Shown: positions 38,287 through 47,241 of the stretch, one piece after another
Position numbering within the stretch: position 1 is the first letter of the stretch
How the letters are laid out: each line of letters starts with the position of its first letter
DNA from: JAEUPI01 sp963814435
Lineage (GTDB): Bacteria; Pseudomonadota; Gammaproteobacteria; Burkholderiales; Burkholderiaceae_C
Direction of reading: 5' to 3'
Assembly (NCBI GenBank): GCA_963814435.1
Contig: CAWFCV010000003.1
Coordinates: 124,001-188,000 of the forward strand
DNA: 64,000 nucleotides
Notes under the pieces: generated by a model
Told to the model about the DNA's origin: nothing
The model's database searches: none
Seen by the model: the letters and a program-made list of their open reading frames with translations, nothing else
Translations under genes and position numbers: made by a program

Positions 38287-38484
38287 GTGGCACTCGGAAC
38301 CGAACAATCGCAGCGACTGGTCGCCCTGTTCGCGCTCGGCTGCCTGATGTTCTCCTACCCGTTGATGGCGCTGTTCAACGTCGCAGGCACGCTGTTCGGC
38401 GTGCCGATGCTGTACGCGTGGTTGTTCGGCACCTGGGCCGTCCTGATCTCGCTGATGGCGCTGGCGGTCACCCGCACGGGCTGA
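38287..38484 (+). CDS. Small membrane protein next to SLC5-kinase
   Basis: 65 residues from a GTG that follows GGGAGGCAGGC. It has two membrane helices (RLVALFALGCLMFSYPLMAL and LYAWLFGTWAVLISLMALAV) joined by a short loop (FNVAGTLFGVP). Small proteins of this type commonly precede SLC5-family sensor kinases and are presumed to be subunits, as DUF4212 is for the symporter. The kinase gene starts 22 bp downstream. No catalytic residues are expected. Confidence 0.75.
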   Translation: MALGTEQSQRLVALFALGCLMFSYPLMALFNVAGTLFGVPMLYAWLFGTWAVLISLMALAVTRTG

Positions 38485-38505
38485 GTCCGGCGACGAGGTT
38501 GCACG

Positions 38506-41274
38506 ATGCTGCTCGGCGGTGTCATCCTGCTGATCTCGTTCGCCTACCTGGGCATTCTGTTCGCCATCGCTTACGTGGGCGACAAGCGCGCCGATGCGGG
38601 GCGTTCGATCATCGCCAACCCGACCATCTATGCGCTGTCGATGGCGGTCTACGCCACGTCGTGGACGTTCTACGGCAGCGTCGGCCGCGCGGCGGCCAGC
38701 GGCGCGGGGTTCCTGCCGATCTACCTCGGCCCGACGCTGGTCGCTGCACTCGGCTGGGTGGTGCTGCGCAAGATGATCCGCATCAGCAAGGCGCACCGCA
38801 TCACCTCGATCGCCGATTTCGTGGCCGCGCGTTACGGCAAGAGCGCGCTGCTGGGTGGGCTGGTCACGCTGATTGCAGTGGTCGGCATCATTCCGTACAT
38901 CTCGCTGCAGCTGAAGGCGGTATCGGCAAGTTTCGAGATCCTGCTGCAGTACCCGGCGGTGGTGATGCCGCCCAAGGGCCAGGCGGTGGACCTGCTGCGC
39001 GACAAGGCGCTGTACGTCGCGCTGCTGCTGGCGGCATTCACCGTGCTGTTCGGCACGCGCCACCTCGACGCCACCGAGCGCCACGAGGGCATGGTGGCGG
39101 CCATCGCCTTCGAGTCGATCGTCAAGCTGATGGCGTTCCTGGCGGTCGGCGTGTTCGTCACCTACGTCGTCTACGACGGATTCGGCGACGTGTTCGCCCA
39201 CGCCGCCCGCGAGCCCCGGCTGAGCAAGCTGATGACGCTGGACGCCGGCGCCTATGGTTCATGGGCCTCGCTGGTGCTGCTGTCGATGATGGCGATCCTC
39301 TTCCTGCCGCGTCAGTTCCAGGTCGGGGTGGTCGAGAACGTCAACGAAGAGCACGTGGTCAAGGCGATCTGGCTGTTCCCGCTGTACCTGCTGGCGATCA
39401 ACATCTTCGTGCTGCCGATCACCTTCGCCGGGCTGATGCACTTTCCGGCCGGGCAGATCGACGCCGATACCTTCGTGCTCACGCTGCCGATGGCGCACAA
39501 GCAGGAGGCGCTGGCCTTGTTCGTCTTCATCGGCGGGCTGTCGGCGGCCACCGGCATGGTGATCGTCGAGACGATCGCACTGTCGACGATGATCTGCAAC
39601 GACCTGGTGATGCCGGTGCTGTTGCGCTGGCGCGCGCTGGCGCTGGCCCGGCGCGCCGACCTGACCGGCCTGCTGCTGGGCATCCGCCGCGGCGCGATCG
39701 TCGGGCTGATGATGCTCGGCTATGTCTACTACCGCGCGGCCGGCGAGGCCTATGCGCTGGTGTCGATCGGCCTGGTGTCGTTCGCCGCGGTGGCGCAGTT
39801 CGCGCCGGCGATGCTGGGCGGTATGTACTGGAAGCAGGGCACGCGGCTGGGCGCACTGACCGGGTTGCTGCTGGGCTTCTTGGTCTGGGTCTACACCTTG
39901 CTGCTGCCGTCGTTCGCCAAGTCGGGCTGGCTGCCGTATTCGTTCATCCAGGACGGACCGCTCGGCCTCACGCTGCTGCGGCCGCTGGCGCTGTTCGGCC
40001 TGACCGGCCTGGACGACATCAGTCACGCGCTGTTCTGGAGCATGCTGGCCAACGTGGGCGGCTATGTGTCGGTGTCGCTGCTCGGCCGCCAGGGTGGCAG
40101 CGAGCGCACGCAGGCGCAGCTGTTCGTCGATGCCTTCCGGCGCGAGGGGCTGCCCGGCAGCACCTGGCGCGGCAGCGCGTCGGTGCAGGACATGACGGCG
40201 CTGCTGTCGCGCTTCCTCGGCCCGGCGCGCGCCGCGAGCGCGCTGGCCGACTACGCCCGCCGCGCCAACCTCCCGTCGGTCGAGCAGATCCGCCCCGACA
40301 ACGCGCTGGTGGGTTTTTCCGAGAACCTGCTGGCCGGGGCGATCGGCGCATCGTCGGCGCGCGTGATGGTGGCCTCGGTCGTCAAGGAGGAGCCGTTGGG
40401 CATGGACGACGTGCTGCACATCCTGGACGAGGCATCGCAGGTCATTGCCTACAGCCATGAACTGGAGCAGAAGTCGCGCGCGCTGGAGCTGGCCACCACC
40501 GAACTGCGCGCCGCCAACGCGCGGCTGCAGGAGCTCGACCGGCTGAAGGACGACTTCATCTCCACCGTGACGCACGAATTGCGCACCCCGCTGACATCGA
40601 TCCGCGCGATGGCCGAGATCCTGCAGTCGCGCCCCGACCTCGATGCGACGCGGCGCACGAACTTCGTCGCGGTGATCGTCAAGGAGAGCGAGCGCCTGAC
40701 CCGCCTGATCAACCAGGTGCTCGACCTGGCCAAGCTCGAGTCCGGCGCCGCCGACTGGCACTCGGGCGAGGTGGACCTGCGGGCCCTGATCGAGGATGCG
40801 GCGGCCAGCACCGCCGCGGTGCTGCGCGAACGCGCGGTGCAGCTGTCACTGAACATCCCGGTCGACGTGCCGACCGTGCGCTCCGACCGCGACCGCCTGA
40901 TGCAAGTGCTGCTCAACCTGCTGTCCAACGCCGCCAAGTTCTGCGAGCCGGGCAGGGGCCGGATCACCATCGACCTGCGGGTGCGCCCGGGTGAGTTGCA
41001 GGTCGACGTTGCCGACAATGGCATCGGCATCGAACCGGCCGACCAGGCATCGATCTTCGAGAAATTCCGCCAGGTCGGCGACACGCTGACCGACAAGCCT
41101 CAGGGTACCGGACTCGGCCTGCCGATCAGCCGCGAGATCATCCAGCGCCTGGGCGGGCGGCTGTGGGTGGACAGCACGCCGGGCATGGGCGCCAGGTTTT
41201 CGTTCACTTTGCCGCGTGACGTGCCGCCCGCCGCCGCCGAGCATGCCACCGCCGTTGATGGAGCCAGCCGCTGA
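38506..41274 (+). CDS. SLC5-domain histidine kinase (CbrA/CrbS-like)
   Basis: 922 residues. About 13 membrane helices form a sodium:solute symporter domain (1-490, with YATSWTFYGSVGRAA and LPRQFQVGVVENVNEEH). A linker region follows, then a coiled coil (650-680), HisKA with His at about 690 (TVTHELRTPLTSI) and HATPase (NLLSNAAKF, DNGIGIE, GTGLGLPIS). In CbrA and CrbS this architecture senses solute flux or acetate and controls acetate/amino-acid use. Here it likely reports on the adjacent symporter's substrate. It overlaps the response regulator gene (ATGA-like). Confidence 0.93.
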   Translation: MLLGGVILLISFAYLGILFAIAYVGDKRADAGRSIIANPTIYALSMAVYATSWTFYGSVGRAAASGAGFLPIYLGPTLVAALGWVVLRKMIRISKAHRITSIADFVAARYGKSALLGGLVTLIAVVGIIPYISLQLKAVSASFEILLQYPAVVMPPKGQAVDLLRDKALYVALLLAAFTVLFGTRHLDATERHEGMVAAIAFESIVKLMAFLAVGVFVTYVVYDGFGDVFAHAAREPRLSKLMTLDAGAYGSWASLVLLSMMAILFLPRQFQVGVVENVNEEHVVKAIWLFPLYLLAINIFVLPITFAGLMHFPAGQIDADTFVLTLPMAHKQEALALFVFIGGLSAATGMVIVETIALSTMICNDLVMPVLLRWRALALARRADLTGLLLGIRRGAIVGLMMLGYVYYRAAGEAYALVSIGLVSFAAVAQFAPAMLGGMYWKQGTRLGALTGLLLGFLVWVYTLLLPSFAKSGWLPYSFIQDGPLGLTLLRPLALFGLTGLDDISHALFWSMLANVGGYVSVSLLGRQGGSERTQAQLFVDAFRREGLPGSTWRGSASVQDMTALLSRFLGPARAASALADYARRANLPSVEQIRPDNALVGFSENLLAGAIGASSARVMVASVVKEEPLGMDDVLHILDEASQVIAYSHELEQKSRALELATTELRAANARLQELDRLKDDFISTVTHELRTPLTSIRAMAEILQSRPDLDATRRTNFVAVIVKESERLTRLINQVLDLAKLESGAADWHSGEVDLRALIEDAAASTAAVLRERAVQLSLNIPVDVPTVRSDRDRLMQVLLNLLSNAAKFCEPGRGRITIDLRVRPGELQVDVADNGIGIEPADQASIFEKFRQVGDTLTDKPQGTGLGLPISREIIQRLGGRLWVDSTPGMGARFSFTLPRDVPPAAAEHATAVDGASR

Positions 41275-41657
41275 TGAGCCACTCGATCCTGATCGCCGAT
41301 GACGAGCCGAACATCGTGTTGTCGCTCGAGTTCCTGCTCGAGGAAGCCGGTTACCGCGTGCGTGTGGCACGCGACGGGCAGGAGGCCATCGACGCGGTGG
41401 CCATCGAACCCCCGGACCTGATCCTGCTCGACGTGATGCTGCCCAGGCTGAGCGGCTTCGACGTCTGCCAGCGCATCCGCGCCAACCCGGCCTGGCGTGG
41501 CATCCGCGTCGTGATGCTCAGCGCCAAGGGGCGCGAGGTCGAGGTGCACAAGGGTCTGGCGCTCGGCGCCGATGCCTATGTGACCAAGCCGTTTGCCATC
41601 AACGACTTGCTCGCCGAGGTGGCACGCCAAATGCAACGCGAGCCCGGCTCCGGCTGA
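41274..41657 (+). CDS. Single-domain response regulator
   Basis: 127 residues forming one receiver: acidic pair in LIADDEPN, phospho-acceptor Asp in LILLDVMLPRLSG, Thr/Ser in VVMLSAKG and Lys in YVTKPF. There is no DNA-binding or enzymatic output domain. CrbR and CbrB partners of such kinases normally carry one, so this protein must act by protein contact or as a phosphorelay intermediate. The neighbouring exonuclease and nucleotidyltransferase-like proteins are possible targets (inference). Confidence 0.92.
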   Translation: MSHSILIADDEPNIVLSLEFLLEEAGYRVRVARDGQEAIDAVAIEPPDLILLDVMLPRLSGFDVCQRIRANPAWRGIRVVMLSAKGREVEVHKGLALGADAYVTKPFAINDLLAEVARQMQREPGSG

Positions 41658-41663
41658 CGACCG

Positions 41664-43844
41664 ATGAAGCCGGGCCGGTCGCTGCCGATCGCAATCGCCG
41701 TGTTGTCGTTGTTCACGCTGGCCTGGGCTGCTGCCCTGGCCTGGGCGGTGTGGAACGACACCGATGGCGCGCAGCGCGAACTGCTGCGCGCCGCGATCGG
41801 CGCGCGCGTGGCGTTCGTGGCGTTGTTTGTGCTGTTGCTGCCGGTGCTGCTCGGGCTGCTGCTTCGCCCGTGGTGGCGCAACTGGCCGGGCGCGGCCACG
41901 CGGCTGCGCGACGAGGTGATGGTGGCCGCCACCGGACATGTCGCGCCGGCGATCACGCCGGTCGGCTCGGCGGAGATGCGTGCGCTGGCGCAGGCGACGG
42001 CGCTGCTCGCCCAACGCTACGCCGCGTTGCAGGGTGACGTCGATGGCCGCATCGCCCAGGCCAATGCGCGCCTGGCGCAGGAGACGCGGCGCCTGGCGGC
42101 GCTGATGTCCGAACTCACGCAGGGCGTGCTGGTGTGCAACCACGACGGCCGCATCCTGCTGTACAACGCGCACGCCGCCGCACTGTTCGAGCGCGACGAC
42201 CACGCCGACGGCATGGCCCTGGGCACCGGCATCGGGCTGGGGCGCTCGGTGTTCGGCGTGCTCGACAAGGCGGCGATCGTGCATGCGCTCGACCAGGCGA
42301 GCCGGCGCGCGGCGCAACCCGGCGCCTCGCCGACCGCGCAGCTGATCACCACCCGGCGGCCTGCCGCACGCGCTGACGACGTGCCCGCAAACGGCGGCCA
42401 GCTTCTGCGCGTGCAAATGGTGCTGGTGCGCGACGACGGTGGCGACAACAGCGGCTATGTGCTGATCCTGGACGACATCACCCGTGCCGTCGAGAACGAC
42501 AGTCGGCGCGAGGCCTTGTTGCACCAGCTCACCGAGGGTCAGCGCGCCGCGCTGGGCAGCCTGCGCGCGGCGGCCGAGACGCTGCAGCGCTACCCGACGA
42601 TGGATGAGCGCAGGCGGGCCCGATTCACGCAGGTCATCGACGACGAATCCGCCAGGCTGTCACGACAGCTCGACGAAGCGGCGACGCGCGGCGCCGATCC
42701 GTTGCGCAGCGCCTGGCCGCGCGAGGACATGCTGGCCAGCGACCTGCTGTTCGCGATGCAGCGCAGCCTGGACGCCGGGCTCGGCGTGACCGGCAGCGTG
42801 GAAGCCGCCGCCGCCGCGTTGTGGCTGCAACTGGACAGCCATGCGATGGTGCAGGCGTTGGTGCACCTGGCGGCCGGCCTGGTGGCCGACTGTGGTGTGC
42901 GCAGTCTGGCGCTGGCGGCGACGGACCACGGCCGCTTTGCCTGGATCGAGGTGCGCTGGACCGGGGCTGCGCTCGAAGCCGAACGCCTGCACCGCTGGGA
43001 GGAACAGGTGTTCTCGCTGGGTTCGCAGGGGCGGGTCACCAGCTTGAAGGAAGTGCTGGCCCAGCACGGCGCGGAAATCTGGGCCCGCACCGACCCCGGC
43101 GGCGGACCGCACGCCATCTGCCTGCAGCTGCCCCGCGCGCAGCCCGGGCGGCTGGCCCGCACGTCGCCTGGCCGCAGCCGGCCGGTGTACTACGACTTCG
43201 ACCTGTTCCACCAGCGCGGCCAGAGCGTGGCGCTCGACGAAACGGCGCTCACGGCGCTGACCTTCACGGTGTTCGATACCGAGACGACCGGGCTCTCGCC
43301 GTCGGGCGGCGACGAGATCATCTCGATCGGCGCGGTGCGCATCGTCAATGGCCGGCTGCTGGAACACGAATGCTTCGATCGGCTGGTCAGGCCGCACCGC
43401 GCGGTGGGCCACGAGGCGCTACAGGTACACGGCATCAGCGACGAGATGCTCGAGCACCAGCCGGTACTGGAGCAGGTGCTGCCGGGCTTCGCGCGTTTCT
43501 GTGCCGACACCGTGCTGGTGGCCCACAACGCCGCCTTCGACATGCGTTTCCTCGAGCTGGCGCGCGAGCGCACCGGCGTGGTGTTCGACCAGCCGGTGCT
43601 CGACACGTTGCTGCTGTCGGAGGCGGTGCACGCGGGACACGCCAGCGACGAGCACCATCTCGAGCAGATCGCCGAGCGGCTGGGCGTCGCGGTGCTGGGT
43701 CGGCACACCGCACTGGGCGACGCCATCGTCACCGGCGAGGTGCTGCTCAAGCTGTTGCCGTTGCTGGCCGAGCGGGGTGTGCACACGCTGGGCCAGGCGC
43801 GTGAGGCGTCGCAACGCACTTCGCATGCCAGGCTGAGGTATTGA
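41664..43844 (+). CDS. Membrane PAS/kinase-like protein fused to a DEDDh 3'-5' exonuclease domain
   Basis: 726 residues. Two N-terminal helices (about 8-30 and 45-68), a PAS-like domain (about 150-280, LTQGVLVCNHDGRILLYNAHA), a degenerate dimerisation/ATPase-like region (about 290-490) without a clear H-box or G-boxes, then a DnaQ-type exonuclease domain from about 530. Catalytic motifs there are FDTETTG (538), VLVAHNAAFD and HTALGDA. The exonuclease residues are all present, so activity on nucleic acid or nucleotides is expected. Why a membrane sensor carries it is unclear. It is translationally adjacent (1 base) to the DUF294 gene. Confidence 0.87.
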   Translation: MKPGRSLPIAIAVLSLFTLAWAAALAWAVWNDTDGAQRELLRAAIGARVAFVALFVLLLPVLLGLLLRPWWRNWPGAATRLRDEVMVAATGHVAPAITPVGSAEMRALAQATALLAQRYAALQGDVDGRIAQANARLAQETRRLAALMSELTQGVLVCNHDGRILLYNAHAAALFERDDHADGMALGTGIGLGRSVFGVLDKAAIVHALDQASRRAAQPGASPTAQLITTRRPAARADDVPANGGQLLRVQMVLVRDDGGDNSGYVLILDDITRAVENDSRREALLHQLTEGQRAALGSLRAAAETLQRYPTMDERRRARFTQVIDDESARLSRQLDEAATRGADPLRSAWPREDMLASDLLFAMQRSLDAGLGVTGSVEAAAAALWLQLDSHAMVQALVHLAAGLVADCGVRSLALAATDHGRFAWIEVRWTGAALEAERLHRWEEQVFSLGSQGRVTSLKEVLAQHGAEIWARTDPGGGPHAICLQLPRAQPGRLARTSPGRSRPVYYDFDLFHQRGQSVALDETALTALTFTVFDTETTGLSPSGGDEIISIGAVRIVNGRLLEHECFDRLVRPHRAVGHEALQVHGISDEMLEHQPVLEQVLPGFARFCADTVLVAHNAAFDMRFLELARERTGVVFDQPVLDTLLLSEAVHAGHASDEHHLEQIAERLGVAVLGRHTALGDAIVTGEVLLKLLPLLAERGVHTLGQAREASQRTSHARLRY

Positions 43845-44942
43845 ATGGCGAGCCCGATCTTGCCGGCGCTTCCCGTCCGCAGTCCGGTCGACGTCGAAAC
43901 GGGCGCTCGCCCGGCGTCGCGCGTCACGCCGGATGCGGTTCGCGGCGCGATCGCCCAGGCGTACGGCCAGGCCGCGCTGGCCGCCGCGGCCGCCACGATT
44001 CGCGCGTACGCCATCGACGCGCTGGCCGCAGGCTGCGACGTGCTGGCCACCACGCGGACGATCAGCGACCTGAACGACGAGGTCACGCGACAGGTCGTCG
44101 AACAGACCGCCGCGGCGATGGCGATCGACCTGCATGAGGCCTGCTGGCTGACCTTCGGCTCGCAGGGTCGCGGCGAGCAGACCATCGCCACCGACCAAGA
44201 CAACGGGCTCGTCTTCGCATCCGGCGAGCACGAACGGTGGCGCGCGTTCGGTGCGCAGGTCAACGACACGCTCGCCGCCTGCGGCTATCCCTTGTGCAGC
44301 GGCCGCGTGATGGCCGGCCAGCCGCTGTGTTGTCTGACGGTGGACGAGTGGTGCCGGCGTTTCGACCACTGGATGGCGCATGGCAGCGGCAACGACCTGC
44401 TGGCCGCGCGCATCTATTTCGACCTGCGTCCGCTGGTCGGGCGCTTGGAGCTGGCGGCGCCGTTGACCGAGCGCCTGCGTTCGCGCGCGGCGTCGACCCC
44501 GCGCTTCATCAAGCAGATGGCCGATGTCGTGCTGTGCAACCACGTGCCCTTGAACTGGCTCGGCCGCGTGATGACCGAGCGGCGCGACGGGCGTGCGATG
44601 TTCGATCTGAAACAGGGTGGCACCGCCTTGTACGTCGATGCTGCGCGCCTGTGGGCGTTGGCCCACTCGATCGCCGACACCGCGACCGACCGGCGCCTGC
44701 AGGCCGCGGCCTCGGCCATGCAGGTGCCTTCGCACGAGGCCCTGAGCTGGCAGCGGGGGTTCGAGGCGCTGCAGTTGCTGCGCCTGCAGGTGCAGCGCGG
44801 CCGTGACGACAGTGCCGATCCCGAGACTCGCAACTGGGTGGCCTGGGACGATCTCGATGCGACGCAGCGCGGCGCGCTGAGATCCGCATTGCGCACAGCC
44901 AGCCTGCTGCAGCAGCGCATCACCCTGGACTACCGGCGCTGA
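43845..44942 (+). CDS. DUF294 putative nucleotidyltransferase (no CBS domains)
   Basis: 365 residues beginning directly after the exonuclease-fusion stop. It has the nucleotidyltransferase motif CWLTFGSQGRGEQT (about 100-113), DQDNGLVF, and the DUF294 C-terminal helices ending QQRITLDYRR. It is a shorter paralogue of the protein at 36286 without the cNMP and CBS sensor domains, so the locus holds a regulated and a minimal version. The target may be the receiver or the kinase. No direct evidence is visible. Confidence 0.88.
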   Translation: MASPILPALPVRSPVDVETGARPASRVTPDAVRGAIAQAYGQAALAAAAATIRAYAIDALAAGCDVLATTRTISDLNDEVTRQVVEQTAAAMAIDLHEACWLTFGSQGRGEQTIATDQDNGLVFASGEHERWRAFGAQVNDTLAACGYPLCSGRVMAGQPLCCLTVDEWCRRFDHWMAHGSGNDLLAARIYFDLRPLVGRLELAAPLTERLRSRAASTPRFIKQMADVVLCNHVPLNWLGRVMTERRDGRAMFDLKQGGTALYVDAARLWALAHSIADTATDRRLQAAASAMQVPSHEALSWQRGFEALQLLRLQVQRGRDDSADPETRNWVAWDDLDATQRGALRSALRTASLLQQRITLDYRR

Positions 44943-44954
44943 CGACCCGACAAC

Positions 44955-45611
44955 ATGTGGGCGCGATGGTGGTCGTCATGGCAACGGGGCCGGCGGGGCG
45001 TCGACGAATCGCGCTGGGTCGTGCTGGACGTCGAGGCCAGCGGCCTGGATGCCGCGCACGACAGGCTGTTGGCCATCGCGGCGATCGGCGTGCGCTTCGC
45101 CGGCCGCCAGGCCTGGATCGAGCTGGGCGACAGTTTCGAGGTCGTGCTGCGCCAGGCGGGTGCCCAGGCAACGCCGGACAAGGCAAACATCCTGCTGCAC
45201 GGCATCGGGCTCGGCGCGCAGCGCGGTGGTGTCGACCCGCGCGAGGCGCTGCTGGCCCTGGCCGAGTTCGTGCGCGATGCGCCGCTGGTGGCGTTTCATG
45301 CCCAGTTCGATCGCACGCTGATCGAGCGCGCCTGCAAGGCGACCCTCGGCCAACGATTGCACAATCACTGGCTGGATCTTGAGCCGCTGGCCGCGGTGCT
45401 GTACCCTCAGGTCAAGGCGCGGGCGCTCGATGAATGGATGGCGCACTTCGGCATTCGGTGTGCGGTGCGCCACCAGGCCGCGGCCGACACGCTGGCCACC
45501 GCGGAGCTGCTGCTGCGGTTGTGGCCGGCACTGTGCCGGCAGCAGGCCGAGCCGGGCTTTCGCGTCGCCGCGCAGCTGGCCGGTCAGCGCCGCTGGCTGC
45601 AGCCGCCGTAG
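44955..45611 (+). CDS. DEDDh 3'-5' exonuclease (DnaQ-like)
   Basis: 218 residues with no signal peptide. The catalytic motifs are VLDVEASGLD (Asp-x-Glu), FHAQFDRTLIERA and HQAAADTLATAELLLRL (His and final Asp). It is a stand-alone relative of the exonuclease domain of the protein at 41664 and of DNA polymerase III epsilon. It probably degrades single-stranded DNA or RNA ends or oligonucleotides. It is the last gene of the symporter/sensor cluster, 12 bp after the DUF294 gene. Confidence 0.88.
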   Translation: MWARWWSSWQRGRRGVDESRWVVLDVEASGLDAAHDRLLAIAAIGVRFAGRQAWIELGDSFEVVLRQAGAQATPDKANILLHGIGLGAQRGGVDPREALLALAEFVRDAPLVAFHAQFDRTLIERACKATLGQRLHNHWLDLEPLAAVLYPQVKARALDEWMAHFGIRCAVRHQAAADTLATAELLLRLWPALCRQQAEPGFRVAAQLAGQRRWLQPP

Positions 45612-45678
45612 CCGGATGCGCAAAACCGTAGCATGGTCGCCAACCAGGCCTGAGTTGATGCCGCGACGGCGCGGCGGC

Positions 45679-45706
45679 TTGAACCGGGTTGTTGTCGATG
45701 TAAGCT
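45679..45706 (+). promoter_or_regulatory. Candidate sigma70 promoter
   Basis: TTGAAC (45679-45684) and TAAGCT (45701-45706) are separated by 16 bp in the 169-bp gap before the gene at 45781. The sequence is AT-richer than its surroundings. The match is moderate. Confidence 0.4.
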
Positions 45707-45780
45707 AGGCGGGTCTGGAACGGTGTATTTCTTCGTCCTGGCAAAGCACCGGCACGAATCGAATCGTTGGGAAACTCGGC

Positions 45781-46257
45781 ATGGCCACGATTTTCCGCAA
45801 GACAGCCAAGGGTGTCGACGAGATCGCGACGCGGGCCAACCGCCTGGTGCCGCGGCTGCGCACGGCGTTGATCCTGGTCGATGGCACGCGCAGCCAGGCC
45901 GAACTGGGCAAATTGATCGCGCAGAACGCCGACGAGACGCTGCAGGAGCTGGTTCGTCAGGGTTACATCGAGGCGACTGCCGTCGTCGACGCGCCCAGCA
46001 AGCCCGTCCGGGCCGCGGCACCCCCAACCGGGCACGGCGAGCTGGAGGGGTCGTCGTTCGCGAAATTCCGTGCCGATGCCGTGCGCGCGTTCAACGACCT
46101 GACCGGGCCGACGGGCGAAGCCCTGGCCATCAAGATGGAGAAGGCTGCAACGCGCGAGCAGTTGGGGCCGCTGCTGCAGACGGCCTACCAGATCATCGGC
46201 AACGCGCGCGGCGCGCAGGCCGCGATCGAATTCAAGGCGCGCTTCGCGACGTTCTGA
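45781..46257 (+). CDS. Conserved-looking hypothetical cytoplasmic protein
   Basis: 158 residues with no signal or membrane segment. The N-terminal part (residues 1-65) has a winged-helix-like rhythm (LILVDGTRSQAELGKLIAQ, LQELVRQGYIEATA), an Ala/Pro linker follows (about 68-90), and the C-terminal half is helical (FRADAVRAFNDLTGPTGEALAIKME and LLQTAYQIIGNARGAQAAIEF). It could be a DNA-binding or regulatory protein, but I do not recognise the family. It has its own probable promoter and stands alone between the exonuclease gene and a convergent hydrolase gene. Confidence 0.7.
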   Translation: MATIFRKTAKGVDEIATRANRLVPRLRTALILVDGTRSQAELGKLIAQNADETLQELVRQGYIEATAVVDAPSKPVRAAAPPTGHGELEGSSFAKFRADAVRAFNDLTGPTGEALAIKMEKAATREQLGPLLQTAYQIIGNARGAQAAIEFKARFATF

Positions 46258-46272
46258 AGCTTCCGCTTCGCC

Positions 46273-47181
46273 TCAACGCAGAAAGTCGTCCAGTCGTCTG
46301 GCCAACGCCTCGGGCTGGTCGAAGTGCAGCATGTGTCCGCACGACGCGAGCCGCTCGCGTTCGAGCCGCGGCACGAGTGCAATGCGCGCTTCGAACTCGC
46401 TGCGCGGGTAGCGGTGGCCCCACCACCGGTCGGGATCGGTCTCGTCGCCTTCGACCCACAGCGTCGGCGCCGCGATCTGCTTCCAGCCCTCGAGCACCTC
46501 GTCCTTGCGATACAGGATCGGTGTGACGCGCCTGTGTGCCGGGTCGCCGAGCACGTGCCACAGACCGTCGGCGCGCCGCTCGGCCCAGTGCGCGGCGAGC
46601 CACATGGCGCGTTCGGCGCTCAGCCGAGGGTTGTTCTTGACCAGCCGCGCGGCCACCGCATCGAGCGAGGCGTAGGGCCGCAGCTGCTGCGGCGTCTTCA
46701 GTTCGTCGAGCCACTGCTTCAGCCGCCTGGGCGCCTGCTCGGCGCGGGTCTCCGGCATGCCGAAACCCTCCATGTTGACCAGGCGCCGCACGCGCTCGGG
46801 TCGCACCGCGGCGTAGCTCATCACCACATTACCGCCCATGCTGTGGCCGGCCAGGTCGACCGGCGCGCCGGGCGACAGCGCGTCGAGCAGCGCGTCGAGG
46901 TCGCCGAGGTAGTCGTGGAACCAGTAGCAATCGGTGGCCGGTGCGGTGCTGCGCCCGAAGCCGCGCCAGTCGGCCGCGGCGATCGCGCGGCCGTGGTCCA
47001 GAGCGTCGACGACGAACTGAAACGACGCGCCCACGTCCATCCAGCCGTGCATCAGCACCAGCAGCGGTCGCTCGCGGCGCACCTGCGCCGGCTCGCCCCA
47101 CAGATTGGTGTGGTAACGCAGGCCGCGCACCGGAATGAAATAGCTGCGTGCGGCGCGGCGCACGCGATAGGCAGAGCTCAT
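46273..47181 (-). CDS. Alpha/beta hydrolase
   Basis: 302 residues from ATG 47181 (an ATG at 47205 is also possible). The oxyanion loop is HGWMDVGASF, the nucleophile elbow is GHSMGGNVV (Ser), the acid is probably in WVEGDETDP, and the catalytic His is in ASCGHMLHFDQPEAL. The WRGFGRS segment is typical of epoxide-hydrolase/esterase-like members. The substrate is unknown. No signal peptide is apparent. It is divergent from the GNAT gene with 60 bp between starts. Confidence 0.9.
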   Translation of the reverse strand: MSSAYRVRRAARSYFIPVRGLRYHTNLWGEPAQVRRERPLLVLMHGWMDVGASFQFVVDALDHGRAIAAADWRGFGRSTAPATDCYWFHDYLGDLDALLDALSPGAPVDLAGHSMGGNVVMSYAAVRPERVRRLVNMEGFGMPETRAEQAPRRLKQWLDELKTPQQLRPYASLDAVAARLVKNNPRLSAERAMWLAAHWAERRADGLWHVLGDPAHRRVTPILYRKDEVLEGWKQIAAPTLWVEGDETDPDRWWGHRYPRSEFEARIALVPRLERERLASCGHMLHFDQPEALARRLDDFLR

Positions 47182-47241
47182 GCGGCGCACTGTAGTGGAG
47201 ACCATCACGTCAGGCTGTAGCGCGGGTGACAGAATTGCGGC

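Noticed and set aside
36184..39201. 1005-codon minus-strand frame over the DUF294 and kinase genes
   Set aside because: It spans two convincing plus-strand genes and has only low-complexity His/Arg/Gln composition.
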